Source: Gadus chalcogrammus (taxonomy: Eukaryota > Chordata > Actinopteri > Gadiformes > Gadidae). Taken from it: a DNA stretch of 64,000 bases. Positions 12,830 to 25,332 of this stretch are shown here, one piece after another; position 1 is the first letter of the stretch, and each line of letters opens with the position of its first letter. Location of the stretch: contig NC_079421.1 in the NCBI RefSeq assembly GCF_026213295.1, positions 21,067,159 through 21,131,158 on the forward strand, in the 5' to 3' direction. The translations under genes and the position numbers were made by a program. The notes beneath the pieces were generated by a model. It was not told the DNA's origin. It worked only from the letters and a program-made list of their open reading frames with translations, and made no database searches.

Positions 12830-14828
12830 TCACTGGCAGGTTTCTGTCACAGCAGAATACACACTCTCCTGAGTCCTTTCAATGCTATTCCTCCCTCCCT
12901 TGGTTTTCCTGCCAGAGAACTCCAACGCTGCATAGTTCAAACCATCTTTTTCCCCCTCCTACAACAGAGAAATGAGTCAAAGTCCAGAGTCAAAGTCACA
13001 GCTACAGTCTGTATGTGTGCGTGTGTGCGTGTGTGCGTGCGTGTGTGTGTTTGTTGCTGGTTTGGCACCATAACTAAACACTATACCTAGACCTAACACT
13101 AGACATTTTACCAGGTAGCTGAACTGTGTATTTTCAAATATGTCTTACTTTAAATTTGTGATCTCCAAGCCATTCAAAAGGGCAGCAGCATATCTACTCG
13201 ATAAGGATTCATTTTAAGAACGATAAAACATCCTTTGACAATTGATAAAATGTTACAGAATAAGACTAAGGTTATGCTCTTTGTGACACAATCAAAGTAA
13301 TTGTAAATGTTGACACAGGGCAACATGTTAAAACAGATGTACCTCTTCTCCCTGAATCACTGAGTCACGTGGAACATGGTAGGAAGAACTCAATGTTCCT
13401 GAGAATAAGAACAGAATAATATTTATGCTCTGAGTTAAAAAATAGGATGGGTGTCACAGTACAATATATGTCTCTAAATACAATGAGAGAATACATTCTG
13501 GAGAATGTACTGTACCTTTGCGATGCTCAAAAATATGCTTTTTAATTCTGGTTAGAAACAGGATTATAATCACAGCCAGACAGCAAGCCAACAGTATTCC
13601 AAGCATCATGTTAACTAGATGTCGGTCGGGTTCTAGAATCAGATAATCAACATCAGAAAGCTTTAATTCACTTATGTTTGGGGCCATTTCCACTGGCATG
13701 GACCAATTTATTCATACAAATAATCAACCTTAAATACATTTTAGAGCAAAGTTTAATTGAACTTTGCAAAAAAATTGTTTACAGCAATACCTGTTATGTC
13801 CAGTGTAGTTCCATTTCCAAACATAATTTCCCCGCATGCTGCCAGGGCACAGTAGTAGGTCCCAGCATCAGAGGAGTCTACATTGTTCTTGGGGAGAGTG
13901 TAGACACAGCTCTGTGGAGCAGACGGAGGCCCAGAACTCTTCTGACATTCACCAGTCCTGTTCCCATTCATGTAAATGGCAGCAGGGTGAGATGGTCCTG
14001 ATCTGAACCAGTACACACTGGGTTCCCCTTGGCACTGGTTACTGTGGTCCGTCCTCTGGGAGGTAATAGAGCACTGGAGAGCCACAGGGTCTCCCAGCTG
14101 AGCTGATGCCGACACAGACTGTTGGACCACAGTCTGGGAGACAAACCTCTGGGCATTGGGATCTGCATAGTAAAATAATATATGCATCATCAAAAGGTTC
14201 TTAAAATGCTTGTCATATTATGAATATAAACATTGAAAATGATTGAGCCTACCTTTGACAGACAGAAAGGTGCAATCGTCCCAGGAGTCAAGTGAGTATT
14301 GTCGACAGAAATAATTAGCTTCATCACCTTTAGTTACGTTTTGAATGATCAGATTAAAGTGAGAAGCACCTTCTTCCATTGTGAATCTTAAATCAAAGTG
14401 GGGCTTCATTGTAATTGATCCATACGATTTTGAAGCAACCATTTGGGGAAAGTATCCAGGAGATTGCTTGTACCAGTATAAATAATTAATATTCTTGTCT
14501 TTAGCTTCACAATGAAGGGTAACATTATCTCCAAGTCCTGCTGATTTCACAAAGATCAATCGAGGTTCCTCCTGAGACTGAATCAGCACTAATAAAAAAA
14601 GAACAAAATCAACTTTGAATAATTGTCCTTAAACATTCATACTTCAGTTTTGATGGTTTAGGTTTAGAAGAAACAGCTATAAACAAATATAAATAGCGGA
14701 ATTTCAAGTTATATTGTCACCAAACCACAGTGGCTGAAGTTGAATGAGTAATATTTGATACAAATAAATGGAATTTTAGAAGGAATTGACTTACGTGCTG
14801 TACTCAGAATTATCATAGCACAATACAT
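12830..14828 (-). CDS. NITR receptor N1, type A tail, two ITIMs (six exons)
   Basis: Inhibitory-type novel immune-type receptor, expected at the leukocyte surface. Exons (minus strand): leader 14828-14795, V domain 14588-14253, I domain 14162-13791, transmembrane 13632-13516, juxtamembrane 13398-13343, tail 12958-12830. All junctions have AG/GT and matching phases, giving 347 aa. The leader reads MYCAMIILSTALLIQ. The V domain (about 18-123) has LHCEA, YWYKQSPG and DEANYFC. The I domain (about 124-247) has the extra cysteines of NITR I domains, YYCALAACGE, and a J-like end, FGNGTTLDIT. The membrane helix is ILLACCLAVIIILFL. The tail carries ITIMs LNYAAL (Tyr314) and SVYSAV (Tyr339). The start is the ATG giving the shortest hydrophobic leader; an in-frame ATG at 14901-14903 would add a charged N-terminus. 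The V exon is almost identical to that of N2. NITR identity rests on domain order and motifs. Confidence 0.85.
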
Positions 14829-14901
14829 GGTTACGTTTTGGCGCTGAAGCTGAACCAGCGCTGTTCTCGCTCTAATGAAAGATTTGAACGTAAAATATTC
14901 C

Positions 14902-14931
14902 ATTTACATACCGTAGACCAACTGTGATTGG
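14902..14931 (-). promoter_or_regulatory. conserved NITR upstream block: octamer-like ATGTAAAT and CCAAT box
   Basis: Read on the minus strand, CCAAT (14931-14927) is followed by ATGTAAAT (14909-14902), one mismatch from the Ig-promoter octamer ATGCAAAT, about 75-100 bases before the leader ATG. The block is kept at every array gene; the CCAAT boxes of the others are at 18926-18930 (N2), 23556-23560 (N3), 27818-27822 (N4), 33450-33454 (N5), 38166-38170 (N6), 41812-41816 (N7), with an orphan copy at 61870-61874. Conservation may only reflect recent duplication. The octamer reading is inference. Confidence 0.45.
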
Positions 14932-15524
14932 CTCAAACCCAGAGACACTGAATGAAGCGAGCCAATGATCCACCTTGTTTTTTGTGATGTGCAGTTCATG
15001 TTCATATATTTTGGCTGATGGAAAAAAAGGTTTGACAGGAAACAAAGACTCAAGCCATCAGCTAACGGGGGTGTTGGACTGGGTAAGAGATTATCGACCC
15101 CAGCATGGCTTCCAAAAAGGTCACAGACAGGTCTCGGTGGTATGCCCGCAGCCTGCGTAAGGTGCCTGATCCATCCCACCTGACCACTGCTCATGTGGTC
15201 ACACAATGCGCCCCTTGGGTCAGACGGCTTGTCCCTCCTGGCAAAGATTTCCATTTGCCACCTCAAGCTAACCGTTTACCCCTCCACTCAACCGTTTGGC
15301 CCTCCAGTTGGGCTCCTTCAGGACTTTCACACGTCCTCCCACGCTTTAACTTTGGGGGAGGGAATGGGGTAATGTGGAAACATGGTGTTCGCTAGATCCC
15401 CTTCTCAGGAAGTTGTTTTATTATCTGTTCTTATTTGTTGCAATACCGGTTGTGACCTTTTTGCCGTTTTAGAGGAAATAAAGACGCTGTGTGATCTAGG
15501 CTCTGTGACTATCAAGTGTCCTTC

Positions 15525-15760
15525 TTAGATACAACAACAGCTTTTAGGGTCACTTCCTCTCTTGCTGTTTCTTTCACCACTGGGTCGGAAAAAGAGAGCG
15601 TGGCCCCAAGCATCAGATGAGCTGAGAGGCGAGGGCTGTGGCTGGCCCTGTCTCTGTTTTACACGCACCACTGAAACTCTTAGGCGTGAGGCTGCAGGCA
15701 TCAACAGGATGTGCTGCTGAGGTTCTTCAGCAACCAACAATGAAATGGACATACATTTCA
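15525..15760 (-). other. conserved spacer block with a retained open frame (first of nine copies)
   Basis: The minus strand encodes an open frame starting MSISLLVAEEPQQHILL and ending after a Ser/Pro-rich part. Related blocks lie at 19484-19711, 24200-24397, 28531-28756, 29377-29592, 34228-34452, about 38780-38980 (decayed), 42495-42755 and 60049-60291. Several keep the frame open for 65-85 codons with changed residues (LVSAEPLQHILLIPAAW in later copies). On the plus strand most copies have a TATA-like atatagacc and an upstream AATAAA. I do not recognise a protein; it could be a repeat (for example an LTR fragment), a regulatory block or an unannotated exon. Confidence 0.4.
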
Positions 15761-16081
15761 GATCACTGACTGAACATAGACGGCTATATTTGTGTGAGTG
15801 AACAAAGAATGTTGACTTGATTAATTTGTCATTTTTGTATTTTCTTTTCAAAAGAGTCAAATTGATTGATGCAGTACATTTCATTCAGAGATTTTTATAT
15901 CTTAATATTATTCACGTGGGATCATAATTTATTGCAGCGAGCATCAGATGCAACATCAGTTCATTATAGAGACACATCAACAATCATTCAAACACAACCA
16001 CTGATGTCATGTTAATTGTCAGTGCTGCGCATGCACCCTTTCTTCATGTACGTTATCTTAGCCATGTCTGGTTCTATATAT

Positions 16082-16255
16082 AGGGTCCCTATTTACCAGC
16101 CAATCCTAAGTGTAGCTCTTTGTGACATCATGTAAGTGGGAGTGTCCATTCAGATGTTTGACAGCCGGGTTGACACTCCCACTTTGTGATCTCACAAAGG
16201 GATACATTCCTAAATGGCTCATCTACATGAAACCTTGTGGTAAAATAGGGACCCT
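16082..16255. mobile_element. foldback MITE, copy A
   Basis: Terminal inverted repeats AGGGTCCCTATTTACCA and AGGGTCCCTATTTTACCA (right end reverse complemented), with inner arms gtgggagtgtc and gacactcccac. The 174-base element could fold nearly end to end. It lies in the same relative position as its relatives in the other NITR spacers, so it was duplicated with the array. Confidence 0.7.
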
Positions 16256-17045
16256 TTATGTTCACGGATGCGTACCAACTCTGAACCTCCCCCCCCCTTC
16301 CCACCTTCTTGCTGTCATTATTGATAATAGCTACAAAGCCCCAGATAAAGACTTAATATCTCTAGCTCAATATTGTATACATCGTATTTACTAGAGGTGT
16401 GTTTGTGTATGTCTTTGTATGGTTAGACACAAGCATGCATAAGTAATACTTTTTATGAGTTCAAGATGAACACAACTGGTATATCTTTGACTTTGACTCC
16501 ATTAAAAGTTGCGGCCTAGAGTGTCTAGCCACATGATCTGCTGTGACTGTTAGGTCTGTGGTTTTAGCTGCAAAGCGTCACTTACCTTGTAAGGAATGCT
16601 TATCCTGTGTAAGCTGGGTCAGTACTGTGGTTTAAAAAGCAGAAATGTACTGAACCAGAGGTCTCCAGATATCTCTCAGTATGTCCCAATCAGTGTAAGT
16701 GTGTTATCAGAGTCAGTGGGTCCATTCTCATCCTTTTTATGCACTTCTTATTTTTTTTATTTTATGAAAATATACCTTTTAGGCATCAATAAATGTACAT
16801 TGTAAAAAAAAGATATGAATGGCTAAGTACGGCTGCACATCAAGATAGGCTGGACCAAAGACAGCATCACAAATGGTGAGCAATTCAATGTTAATGATCC
16901 AAACAAAGCAACATTAATAAACATTAGAAACAATATACAACTGCTCCAGACAATATGCAATTCCTCCATTAATACCACCATTAACATCTCCTTCAGCCTC
17001 ATGAAGTGACACAAACTCCCAGGTTGATAGACTTCACTGGCAGGT

Positions 17046-18827
17046 TTATCTCACAGCAGAATGCAGACTCTCCTGAGTCCTTCCACTGTTCTTCTTCCCA
17101 TCTTTGGTTTTTCTGCCAGTGAACCCCAACGCTGTGCAGTTCAAAATATCTTTTTCCCCGTCCTACAACAGAGAACTGTGTATTACTACCAAAACATCTC
17201 AGAGGATTGACAGTTGACACCACATGATATGTTTTAATCGTCATCTAACAGCCATTTATGCTTTTACAAAGCAATACAAAGTTGATATTTGTTTCAAATG
17301 GTATAAGCATCTCTAGTCGAACAATAACTATTTAAAATGGAATAATCCAAAGAGAATGTACTGCCAAATCAATATAGGAGATCTTGCACACTGAAACTTC
17401 TCCATCAAAGCGGGGGGGATGTTTTGTTGAATGTGCAGCAGTGTTATTATGCTCACAAACCTGTAATGTATGATTAGAATGAGGATTAGAATCACAAGCA
17501 GACAGCAAGCCAACAGAATCCGATGCACCAAGATCACCAGATGATGGTTGGGATCTAGAATCAGAAAATCAACAATGGGGCATCATGAATCTGCAGAGAT
17601 CATATTTTGTCTGTTATCTGTACCATTACATTCACAGTGTGGCATGTATAATTTAATGTTTTGAGTACCATTTAAAATATGCCCTCAGTATTACGTATTA
17701 GAAGTTATTATATTATGTATCTATTGTCTTCTTAATTAAATAATTAGCAGTTAAACTGGAAGCAGGAAATAAAATATAGTCACCTGTTATGTCCAGCGTA
17801 GTTCCACTTCCAAACACAGCTTCCCCACATGCTGCCAGGGCACAGTAGTAGGTCCCAGCATCAGAGGAGTCTACATTGTTCTTGGGGAGAGTGTAGACAC
17901 AGCTCTGTGGAGCAGACAGAGGCCCAGAACTATTCTGACATTCACCACTCCTGTTTCCATTCATGTAAATGGAAGCGGGTTGAGATGGTCCTGATCCAGA
18001 TCTGAACCAGTACACACTGGGTTCCCCTTGGCACTGGTTACTGTGGTCCGTCCTCTGGGAGGTAATAGAGCACTGGAGAGCCACAGGGTCTCCCAGCTGA
18101 GCTGATGCCGACACAGACTGTTGGACCACAGTCTGGGAGACAAACCTCTACGCATTGGGATCTGCATAGTAAAATAATATATGCATCATCAAAAGGTTCT
18201 TAAAATGCTTGTCATATTATGAATATAAACATTGAAAATGATTGAGCCTACCTTTGACAGACAGAAAGGTGCAATCGTCCCAGGAGTCAAGTGAGTATTG
18301 TCGACAGAAATAATTAGCTTCATCACCTTTAGTTACGTTTTGAATGATCAGATTAAAGTGAGAAGCACCTTCTTCCATTGTGAATCTTAAATCAAAGTGG
18401 GGCTTCATTGTAATTGATCCATACGATTTTGAAGCAACAATTTGGGGAAAGTATCCAGGAGATTGCTTGTACCAGTATAAATAATTAATATTCTTGTCTT
18501 TAGCTTCACAATGAAGGGTAACATTATCTCCAAGTCCTGCTGATTTCACAAAGATCAATCGAGGTTCCTCCTGAGACTGAATCAGCACTAATAAAAAAAG
18601 AATAAAATCAACTATGAATAATTGTCCTTAAACATTCATACTTTAGTTTTGATGGTTTAGGTTTAGAAAATACAGCTATAAACAAATATAAATAGCGGAA
18701 TTTCAAGTTATATTGTCACCAAACCACAGTGGCTGAAGTTGAATGAGTAATATTTGATACAAATAAATGGAATTTTAGAAGGAATTGACTTACGTGCTGT
18801 ACTCAGAATTATCATAGCACAATACAT
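17046..18827 (-). pseudogene. NITR N2, type B, stopped after the V domain and ITIM-dead
   Basis: Exons: leader 18827-18794, V 18587-18252, I 18161-17784, transmembrane 17554-17457, tail 17162-17046. The phases stay in frame over 321 codons. However, a TAG at 18150-18148 replaces the CAG of N1 four codons into the I exon, leaving a possible 127-aa leader-plus-V product that could be secreted. Both tail ITIMs are destroyed: LNYAAL has become LNCTAL and SVYSAV has become SLHSAV, and a TAA (17048-17046) ends the tail four codons earlier than in N1. The membrane exon (HRILLACCLLVILILILIIHYRF) is of a different type from that of N1 and is taken to end at a GTGAGC donor, because only that keeps frame. 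No juxtamembrane exon is found. The V exon differs from N1 by Met to Ile after GYFPQ. Confidence 0.8.
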
Positions 18828-18949
18828 GGTTACGTTTTGGCGCTGAAGCTGAACCAGCGCTGTTCTCGCTCTAATGAAAGATTTGAACGTAAAATATTCC
18901 ATTTACATACCGTAGACCAACTGTGATTGGCTCAAACCCAGAGACACTG

Positions 18950-21000
18950 AATGAAGCGAGCCAATGATCCACCTTGTTTTTTGTGATGTGCAGTTCATGT
19001 TCATATATTTTGGCTGATGGAAAAAAAGGTTTGACAGGAAACAAAGACTCAAGCCATCAGCTGACGGGGGTGTTGGACTGGGTAAGAGATTATCGACCCC
19101 AGCATGGCTTCCAAAAAGGTCACAGACAGGTCTCGGTGGTATGCCCGCAGCCTGCGTAAGGTGCCTGCTCCATCCCACCTGACCACTGCTCCTGTGTTCA
19201 CACATGGGTGCCCCTTGGGTCAGACGGCTAGCCCCTCCAGCCAAAGATTTGCCCCTCCGACAATCATTTGCCACCTCAAGCTCCAGATCACCTTTTGTCT
19301 CGGCAGCTAACCATTTGCCCCTCCATTTGGGCAACGTCAGGACTTTCACACGTCCTCCCACGCTTTAACTTTGGGGGACGGAAGGGGGTAATGTGGAAAC
19401 ATGGTGTTCACTAGAACCCCTTCTCAGGAAGTTCTTTTATTATCTGCGTGTGATCTAGCCTCAGTGACTATCAAGTGTCCTTCTTAGATACAACAACAGC
19501 TTTTAGGGTCACTTCCTCTCTTGCTGTTTCTTTCACCACTGGGTTGGAAGAAGAGAGCGTGGCCCCAAGCATCAGATGAGCTGAGAGGCGAGGGCTGTGG
19601 CTGGCCCTGTCTCTGTTTTACACGCACCACTGAAACTCTTAGGCGTGAGGCTGCAGGCATCAACAGGATGTGCTGCTGAGGTTCTTCAGCAACCAGCACT
19701 GAAATGGACATACATTTCAGATCACTGACTGAACATAGACGGCTATATTTGTGTGAGTGAACAAAGAATGTTGACTTGATTAATTTGTCATTTTTTGCAT
19801 TTTATTTTCAAAAGAGTCAAATTGATTGATTCAGTAAATTACAAAAATTGCTACCATCTTATAACAATTGTTGACAAAATGACATTCAGAGATTTTAATA
19901 TCTTAATATTATTCACGTGTGATCATAATTTACTGCAGGGAGCATCAGATGCAACATCATTCCATTATAGAGTCCCATCACCAATCATTCATACACAACC
20001 ACTGATGTCTTGTCAATTGTTACGTGATGCGCATGCATCCTTTTTTCTTTTAACTTTTTTGATTTTTCAGTTATCTTAGTCTTGTATGGTTCTATATTGG
20101 GTCCCTATTTACCCGCCCGCATCTGGTTGACGAGCCATTTCAAAATGCAGAACTTTGAGACATCATACAAGTGGGAGTGTCCAATCAGATGTGTGACACA
20201 CAGATCAACTCACATCTACCTGATGATGCAGACCACCGATCCACTCCTCCCAGCCGAGTGGACGCTCCCACACTGTGATGTTACAAAGGGATGTATTCTG
20301 AAATGGCTCAACAACATGACATCATGTGGTAAAAAATGGGGATTTCATCTTCACAGTTTGAGAGCACCTTTGGACCTTTCTCCTTTTCACAGTTCCCTTC
20401 CTACTTGCTGTAGTTGGTCTAACTAGTCACCAAAGAAAGACACGCAAGCGTTGCAGCAATGGAAATATTTGACTAGATTTGTGTGTGTCTACTGTATGTA
20501 AGACCTTGTGTTGTTATTCACACATGATAAAAAAATGTTGGGTGGGCACAAGATCAACGGAATCGATATCAAAAGTTTGAGCTCTGAGATATAAAAGGTG
20601 CAGCCTATATAATGATTTAGTGCTGTGACCTTATGCTTGTGGTTTTAGCTGCAAAGCATCACTGCTCTGTGAGTGCTCAACCTGTGCAAGCTGTGTCAGC
20701 ACTATGTATTTCCTGTGCATGTCATCCTGTCCATTTTACTATTTTTTACTCATTTCTATGTCTCTTATTTTTCATTTGTGAAGTGTAATTTTAGGCATCA
20801 AGATTTGTAAACTGCTTAATATTCTATTCATGGCCATGTACTGCTGCACATCAACAAGATAGGCTTCCGAAATACATCACAAATTATGAACAATTTGCTG
20901 TTTATGATCCACAAAGAGCGACATCGCGAAACATAAGTAACAATCGATATACTATCTATATATAATAATAAGCATGTCTTGATTAATACTACCATTATCA
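18950..21000. other. spacer between N2 and N3
   Basis: A duplicate of the N1-N2 spacer at its left side (offset 3999) with a local difference near 19210-19330, including an added TTTGCC-rich segment. It then holds a second copy of the open spacer block (19484-19711), a degenerate foldback MITE and the N3 3' flank. No gene is supported. Confidence 0.55.
20099..20341. mobile_element. foldback MITE, copy B (degenerate)
   Basis: The left end GGGTCCCTATTTACC and the inner arm gtgggagtgtc are kept. The right end is decayed (tggtaaaaaatgggg), and the middle has grown by about 70 bases compared with copy A. Confidence 0.55.
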
Positions 21001-21053
21001 CCTCCTTTAGCCTCATGAGGTGATACAAACTCCCAGGTTGATGGACTTCAGTG

Positions 21054-23457
21054 TCAGGTTTCTCTCACAGCAGAATACACACTCTCCTGATTCCTTTCAG
21101 TGTTCTTCTTCCCTCCTTTGGTTTTCCTGCCAGAGAACTCCAATGCTGCGTAGTTCAAGGAATCGGTTTCCCCATCCTACAACAGAGAACTGTATAACTA
21201 CAAAACATCTGAGAGGATTCATAGCTGTAGAATATAAGTAGAGACCACTTCTTTGATGGTGAAAGTCTGGTGCATTGGTTTCCAATCTTATACCTGAGGT
21301 TTACAATATGCTGGTGTTACAATAACCAAACAATAGCCTCGCTCATTTTACCAGGTAACTTCCCTCTGAGCAGGAACGTAGTTAGATATTGCAACAAATG
21401 AGGGTAATATTATTCTTAATTTGCGATACATTGCTGTACTTTACCTAACCATTCTGATAAGTATAAGAATAGTCATATGTGTGTCCAGTCCAAGCCAATC
21501 AATAGACTAATAATATACATTTTTGCTCGATAATGATTCAATTTAAGGATCAGAATATAGCCCAAACGACCATGATACATTTTTTTTTTCTGTTCCACTC
21601 CATTTGACACAAAGTAATCATCAATGTCTACAAATGCAATATGTTCAACAGTTTGTACCTGTTGTTTCTGAATCTGTGAGTCACGTGGAACATGGAAGGA
21701 AGCACTCAGAGTTCCTAAGAATAAGAACCAAAGATTACTAACGCTCTGAATTAAAACAAAAGATACGTGTCACAAAACTGAACATGTCCGTAAAAACACA
21801 ATGTCTCGAATAATACGAATAAACCCTGAAGAATGTACTGTACCTTTGCGATGATCACAAACATACTTTTGATTTCTGGTTAGAAAGAGGATTGTGATCA
21901 CAGCCAGACAACAAGCCAACAGTATTCCAAGCACCATCGTAACAAGATGCCCGTTGGGTTCTAGAATAAGATAATCAACATTTGGTCACCATAAAGCTTT
22001 AATAATCAACATAATAATCAACATTTGGTCATCATAAAGCTTTCTGTAAAAATAAATTTTGATAATTTCCACTGCATAGGCCTCTTGAATCATAAGACGT
22101 ACAGCCACAACAGCCTTTTATCGTAGATCTATATGGAGTTACATTTTTTGCATGATACTTTTGTATAGTTTTTGTACTTTGTGCGTCATTCTGCAGATGA
22201 AAAATATAACACACTGCGCTGCTAGGCTATAATGTGCACTGGCTTTTAATTCCTCTTCTGAAACTATGCTTGAAATATTAAAAAATAATCACAGAGATTT
22301 AAGATTAAAACTAAACTGAGATTATTTTTGCGAACATTTGGTTTGGCATAGAGATTAAAGTTTATTTAAATGAAAATAATTGTTGATTGACTCATAAACT
22401 ACGTAGAGAACACAATATATTGACCTGTTATCTCCAGTTTAGTTCCACTTCCAAACACAACTTCCCCACATGCTGCCAGGGCACAGTAGTAAGTCCCAGC
22501 ATCAGAGGAGTCTACATTGTTCTTGGGGAGAGTGTAGACACAGCTCTGTGGAGCAGACGGAGGCCCAGAACTATTCTGACATTCACCACTCCTGTTTCCA
22601 TTCATGTAAATGGCAGCAGGGTGAGATGGTCCTGATCTGAACCAGTACACACTGGGTTCCCCTTGGCACTGGTTACTGTGGTCCGTCCTCTGGGAGGTAA
22701 TAGAGCACTGGAGAGCCACAGGGTCTCCCAGCTGAGCTGATGCAGACACAGACTGTTGGACCACAGTCTGGGAGACAAACCTATGATTTTCATCTAAACA
22801 GATGACAATTAGGTAATATATTTAACATCAAAAGGCTCTTAAAATGCTTGTCATAATATTGCTTATGAACTGTGAACGGGATTTATCTTACCTTTGATGG
22901 ACAGAAAGGTGCCATTATTCCAATAAGAACGTGAGTATTGTTGACAGAAATAGTTTGCTTCATCACCTTTAGTTACGTTCTTAATGATCAGATTAAAGAC
23001 CCAAGCACCTTCTACCTCTATCAATGTTAAATTAATGTGAGGCTTCGTTGTAACTAATTGATACACTTTCGAAGCAACCATTTCGGGAAAACATCCAAGG
23101 CATTGCTTGTACCAGTATAAATTACTGCAATCCCTTTGCTGAGCTTCACAATGAAGGGTAACAGTATCCCCAAGTCCTGCTGATTCCATGGAGAACAAAC
23201 GAGGACTCTCTTGGGCCTGAATCAACACTAAAAAAATGAATAAATATTAACAATTGTTCTTCAAAATTCATTTTTTTTTATTTGCTTTTGGTTTGCAAAT
23301 TCATTCATGAAGAAATAGACCTATGCTGCAATGCAAGTAATATTATCAACAATCAACTCTGGCTAAATTTGAATAAGTTACATATGATGGAAAGAAATGG
23401 AATTAGAGAAGGAATTGACTTACGTGCTGTACTCAGAGTTATCATAGCAAAATACAT
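21054..23457 (-). CDS. NITR receptor N3, type A tail, two ITIMs (six exons)
   Basis: Exons: leader 23457-23424, V 23227-22892, I 22793-22425, transmembrane 21960-21844, juxtamembrane 21714-21659, tail 21176-21054; 344 aa in consistent phase. The leader (MYFAMITLSTALLIQ) runs into QAQESPR. The V domain has YWYKQCLGCFPE, with an added Cys pair, and DEANYFCQQYS, and is the only V domain in the array whose J-like end keeps the Gly-Thr of the FGxGT consensus (WNNGTFLSIKG). The I domain ends YYCALAACGEVVFGSGTKLEIT. The membrane helix is ILLACCLAVITILFL. ITIMs are LNYAAL (Tyr313) and SVYSAV (Tyr338), with the stop directly after RET, two codons earlier than in N1. This is probably a working inhibitory receptor and, by its J segment, the least derived copy. 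Confidence 0.85.
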
Positions 23458-24752
23458 CGTCACGTTTTGGCGCTGAAGCTGAACTAGCGCTGTTCTCGCT
23501 GTAATGAAAGATTTGAACACAAAAGATTCCATTTACATACCATAGTCCAACTGTGATTGGCTGCAACCTAGAGACACTGAATGAAGCAAGCCAATGATCC
23601 ACCTTGTTTTCTGTGAGGTGCAGTTCATGGTAATATATTGTGACTGGTTCAGAGCTTGTGGACCCAGACAAACCATAAACTGACCTTATTCTGATCCTCA
23701 CCCTTCCAGGTTAACCACCAGCTTGGCCTGGCTCCTACCAGCAAACAGACAGGTCTCGGTGGTATGCCAGCAGCCTGCATCAGGTGCCTGCTCCTTCCCA
23801 CCTGCCCGCTGCTGCTGTGGTCACACAAGGCGACCCGGGGGTCGGACGGCTTTTCCCGCCGGCAAAGCATTTGCCCCTGCTGCTACATTTTTATCCTTCC
23901 TGCTTACAGTTTGCTCCATCAGCAATAGTTTGCCCCTCCTGATAACTATTTGCCCCACAAGCTGGGCTCTTTCAGGACTTTGACACTTTGTTACACACTA
24001 TAACTTTGGGGGAAGGAGGGGGTTTTGTGGACATATTGTGTTCACTGGAACCCCATCTCAGGAAGTCGTTCGATTATTTGTGCTTATGTGCGGCAATATC
24101 GGTTTTGACCTTTTTGCTGTGTTAGGATGAACATTTTAGAGAACATTTTATCGAATGTCCTCGTCCTTCTTAGAACTTTTGGGGGCACTTTCTTTCTTGC
24201 TATTTCATGTTCCACTTGCTTGGAAAATGAGAGAGCGTGGCCGCAAGCAGCAGATGAGCTGAAAGGGGAGGGCTGCGGCTGGCCTTGTCTTTGTTATACA
24301 CCCACCACCAAAACTTGTGAGCATAAATAGACCAGGCTGCAGGTATCAACAGGATGTGCTGCAGCGGTTCTGCAGAAACCAGCATTGAAATGGACATACA
24401 TTTCCCATCACTGACTGAACCTAAATGGCGATATTTCTGTGTGTGAACAGAGTATTTTCACTTGATTCACGTTGTAATATTCTTACCATTTTTTTTCAAA
24501 AGAGTAAGGTTAATTAATTCAGTACAATGTTATAACAATGGTTGATTCAATTTAATTCAGAGATTTGAAATCTCTTTCATATTGGGCAGTAGGGGGCATC
24601 AGAGGTAACATCAGTCCATTACAGAGACCCATCACCAATCCTTCATACACAACCACTGAAGTCTGGTCAATTGTTATGTGCATCACATGCACCCTTTGTT
24701 CATTTACTGGTTTGGATTTGTCAGTTATCTTAGCCGTGTTTGGTTCTACATA

Positions 24753-24978
24753 TGGTCCCTACTTACCAGCCATTTCTAAGTGTGGCTCTTTGTGATATCA
24801 AGCAAGTGGGAGTGTCTACTCAGATGTTTGAAATACCGACTCAGTTATGCCGACCAGTCTCTGCCGTCCACCAGTCCACTCCCCCGGCCGAGTGGACTCT
24901 CCCGTAGTGTGATGTAACGAAGGGGTACATTCTGAAGTGGCTCATCAACATGAAACCTTGTAGTAAAATAGGGACCCT
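24753..24978. mobile_element. foldback MITE, copy C
   Basis: Ends TGGTCCCTACTTACCA and, reverse complemented, AGGGTCCCTATTTTAC. Inner arms gtgggagtgtc and gagtggactctcccg are diverged. Same position relative to the N4 3' end as in the other units. Confidence 0.6.
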
Positions 24979-25279
24979 TCATGTTCACAGATGTGCACCA
25001 ACTCTAAACCTTTTCCTCCCCCTCTATGGATGCATTAGTAAGTAACACTTTTTGTCGGAGTCGGTGCGTCCATTCTCATCTGTTTTTACTCACTTCTCTG
25101 AATTTTTTATTTCGAAAGAAATATAGTTTAGGCATCAATATATGATTAATGTAAGAAATATATTTAGGGGTAAATATGGCTGCAAACCAAGATAGGCTGG
25201 ACAAAATACAGCATCACAAGTGGTGAGCAATACAATGTTTATGATCAAAAACATAGCAGCATTACTTAACATTCAAAAC

Positions 25280-25280
25280 A

Positions 25281-25331
<51 letters not shown>
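25280..25331. repeat. (AT)n microsatellite
   Basis: AT dinucleotide run with one G interruption, in the 3' flank of N4 about 70 bases beyond its stop codon. Confidence 0.95.

Positions 25332-25332
<1 letters not shown>

Larger units (their letters stand above)
14940..16990. other. spacer between N1 and N2
   Basis: Holds, left to right: a GC-rich stretch with TTTGCCCCTCC-like units (about 15100-15310), a plus-strand AATAAA near 15477, the conserved spacer block (15525-15760), a foldback MITE (16082-16255) and the 3' flank of N2. From about 14.0 to 15.9 kb it matches 18.0-19.9 kb at an offset of 3999 bases. No separate gene is supported. Confidence 0.6.

Noticed and set aside
14709..14903. Upstream Met (MEYFTFKSF...) as the start of N1 and its relatives
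   Set aside because: It is conserved only as far as the duplicated upstream DNA is. It would put a charged 24-residue stretch before the hydrophobic leader, so the inner ATG gives a more normal signal peptide. The outer ATG remains possible.
15105..15395. Plus-strand frames in the NITR spacers (about 60-96 codons)
   Set aside because: They sit over the GC-rich minisatellite and spacer block, differ between copies by frameshifts and show no domain.
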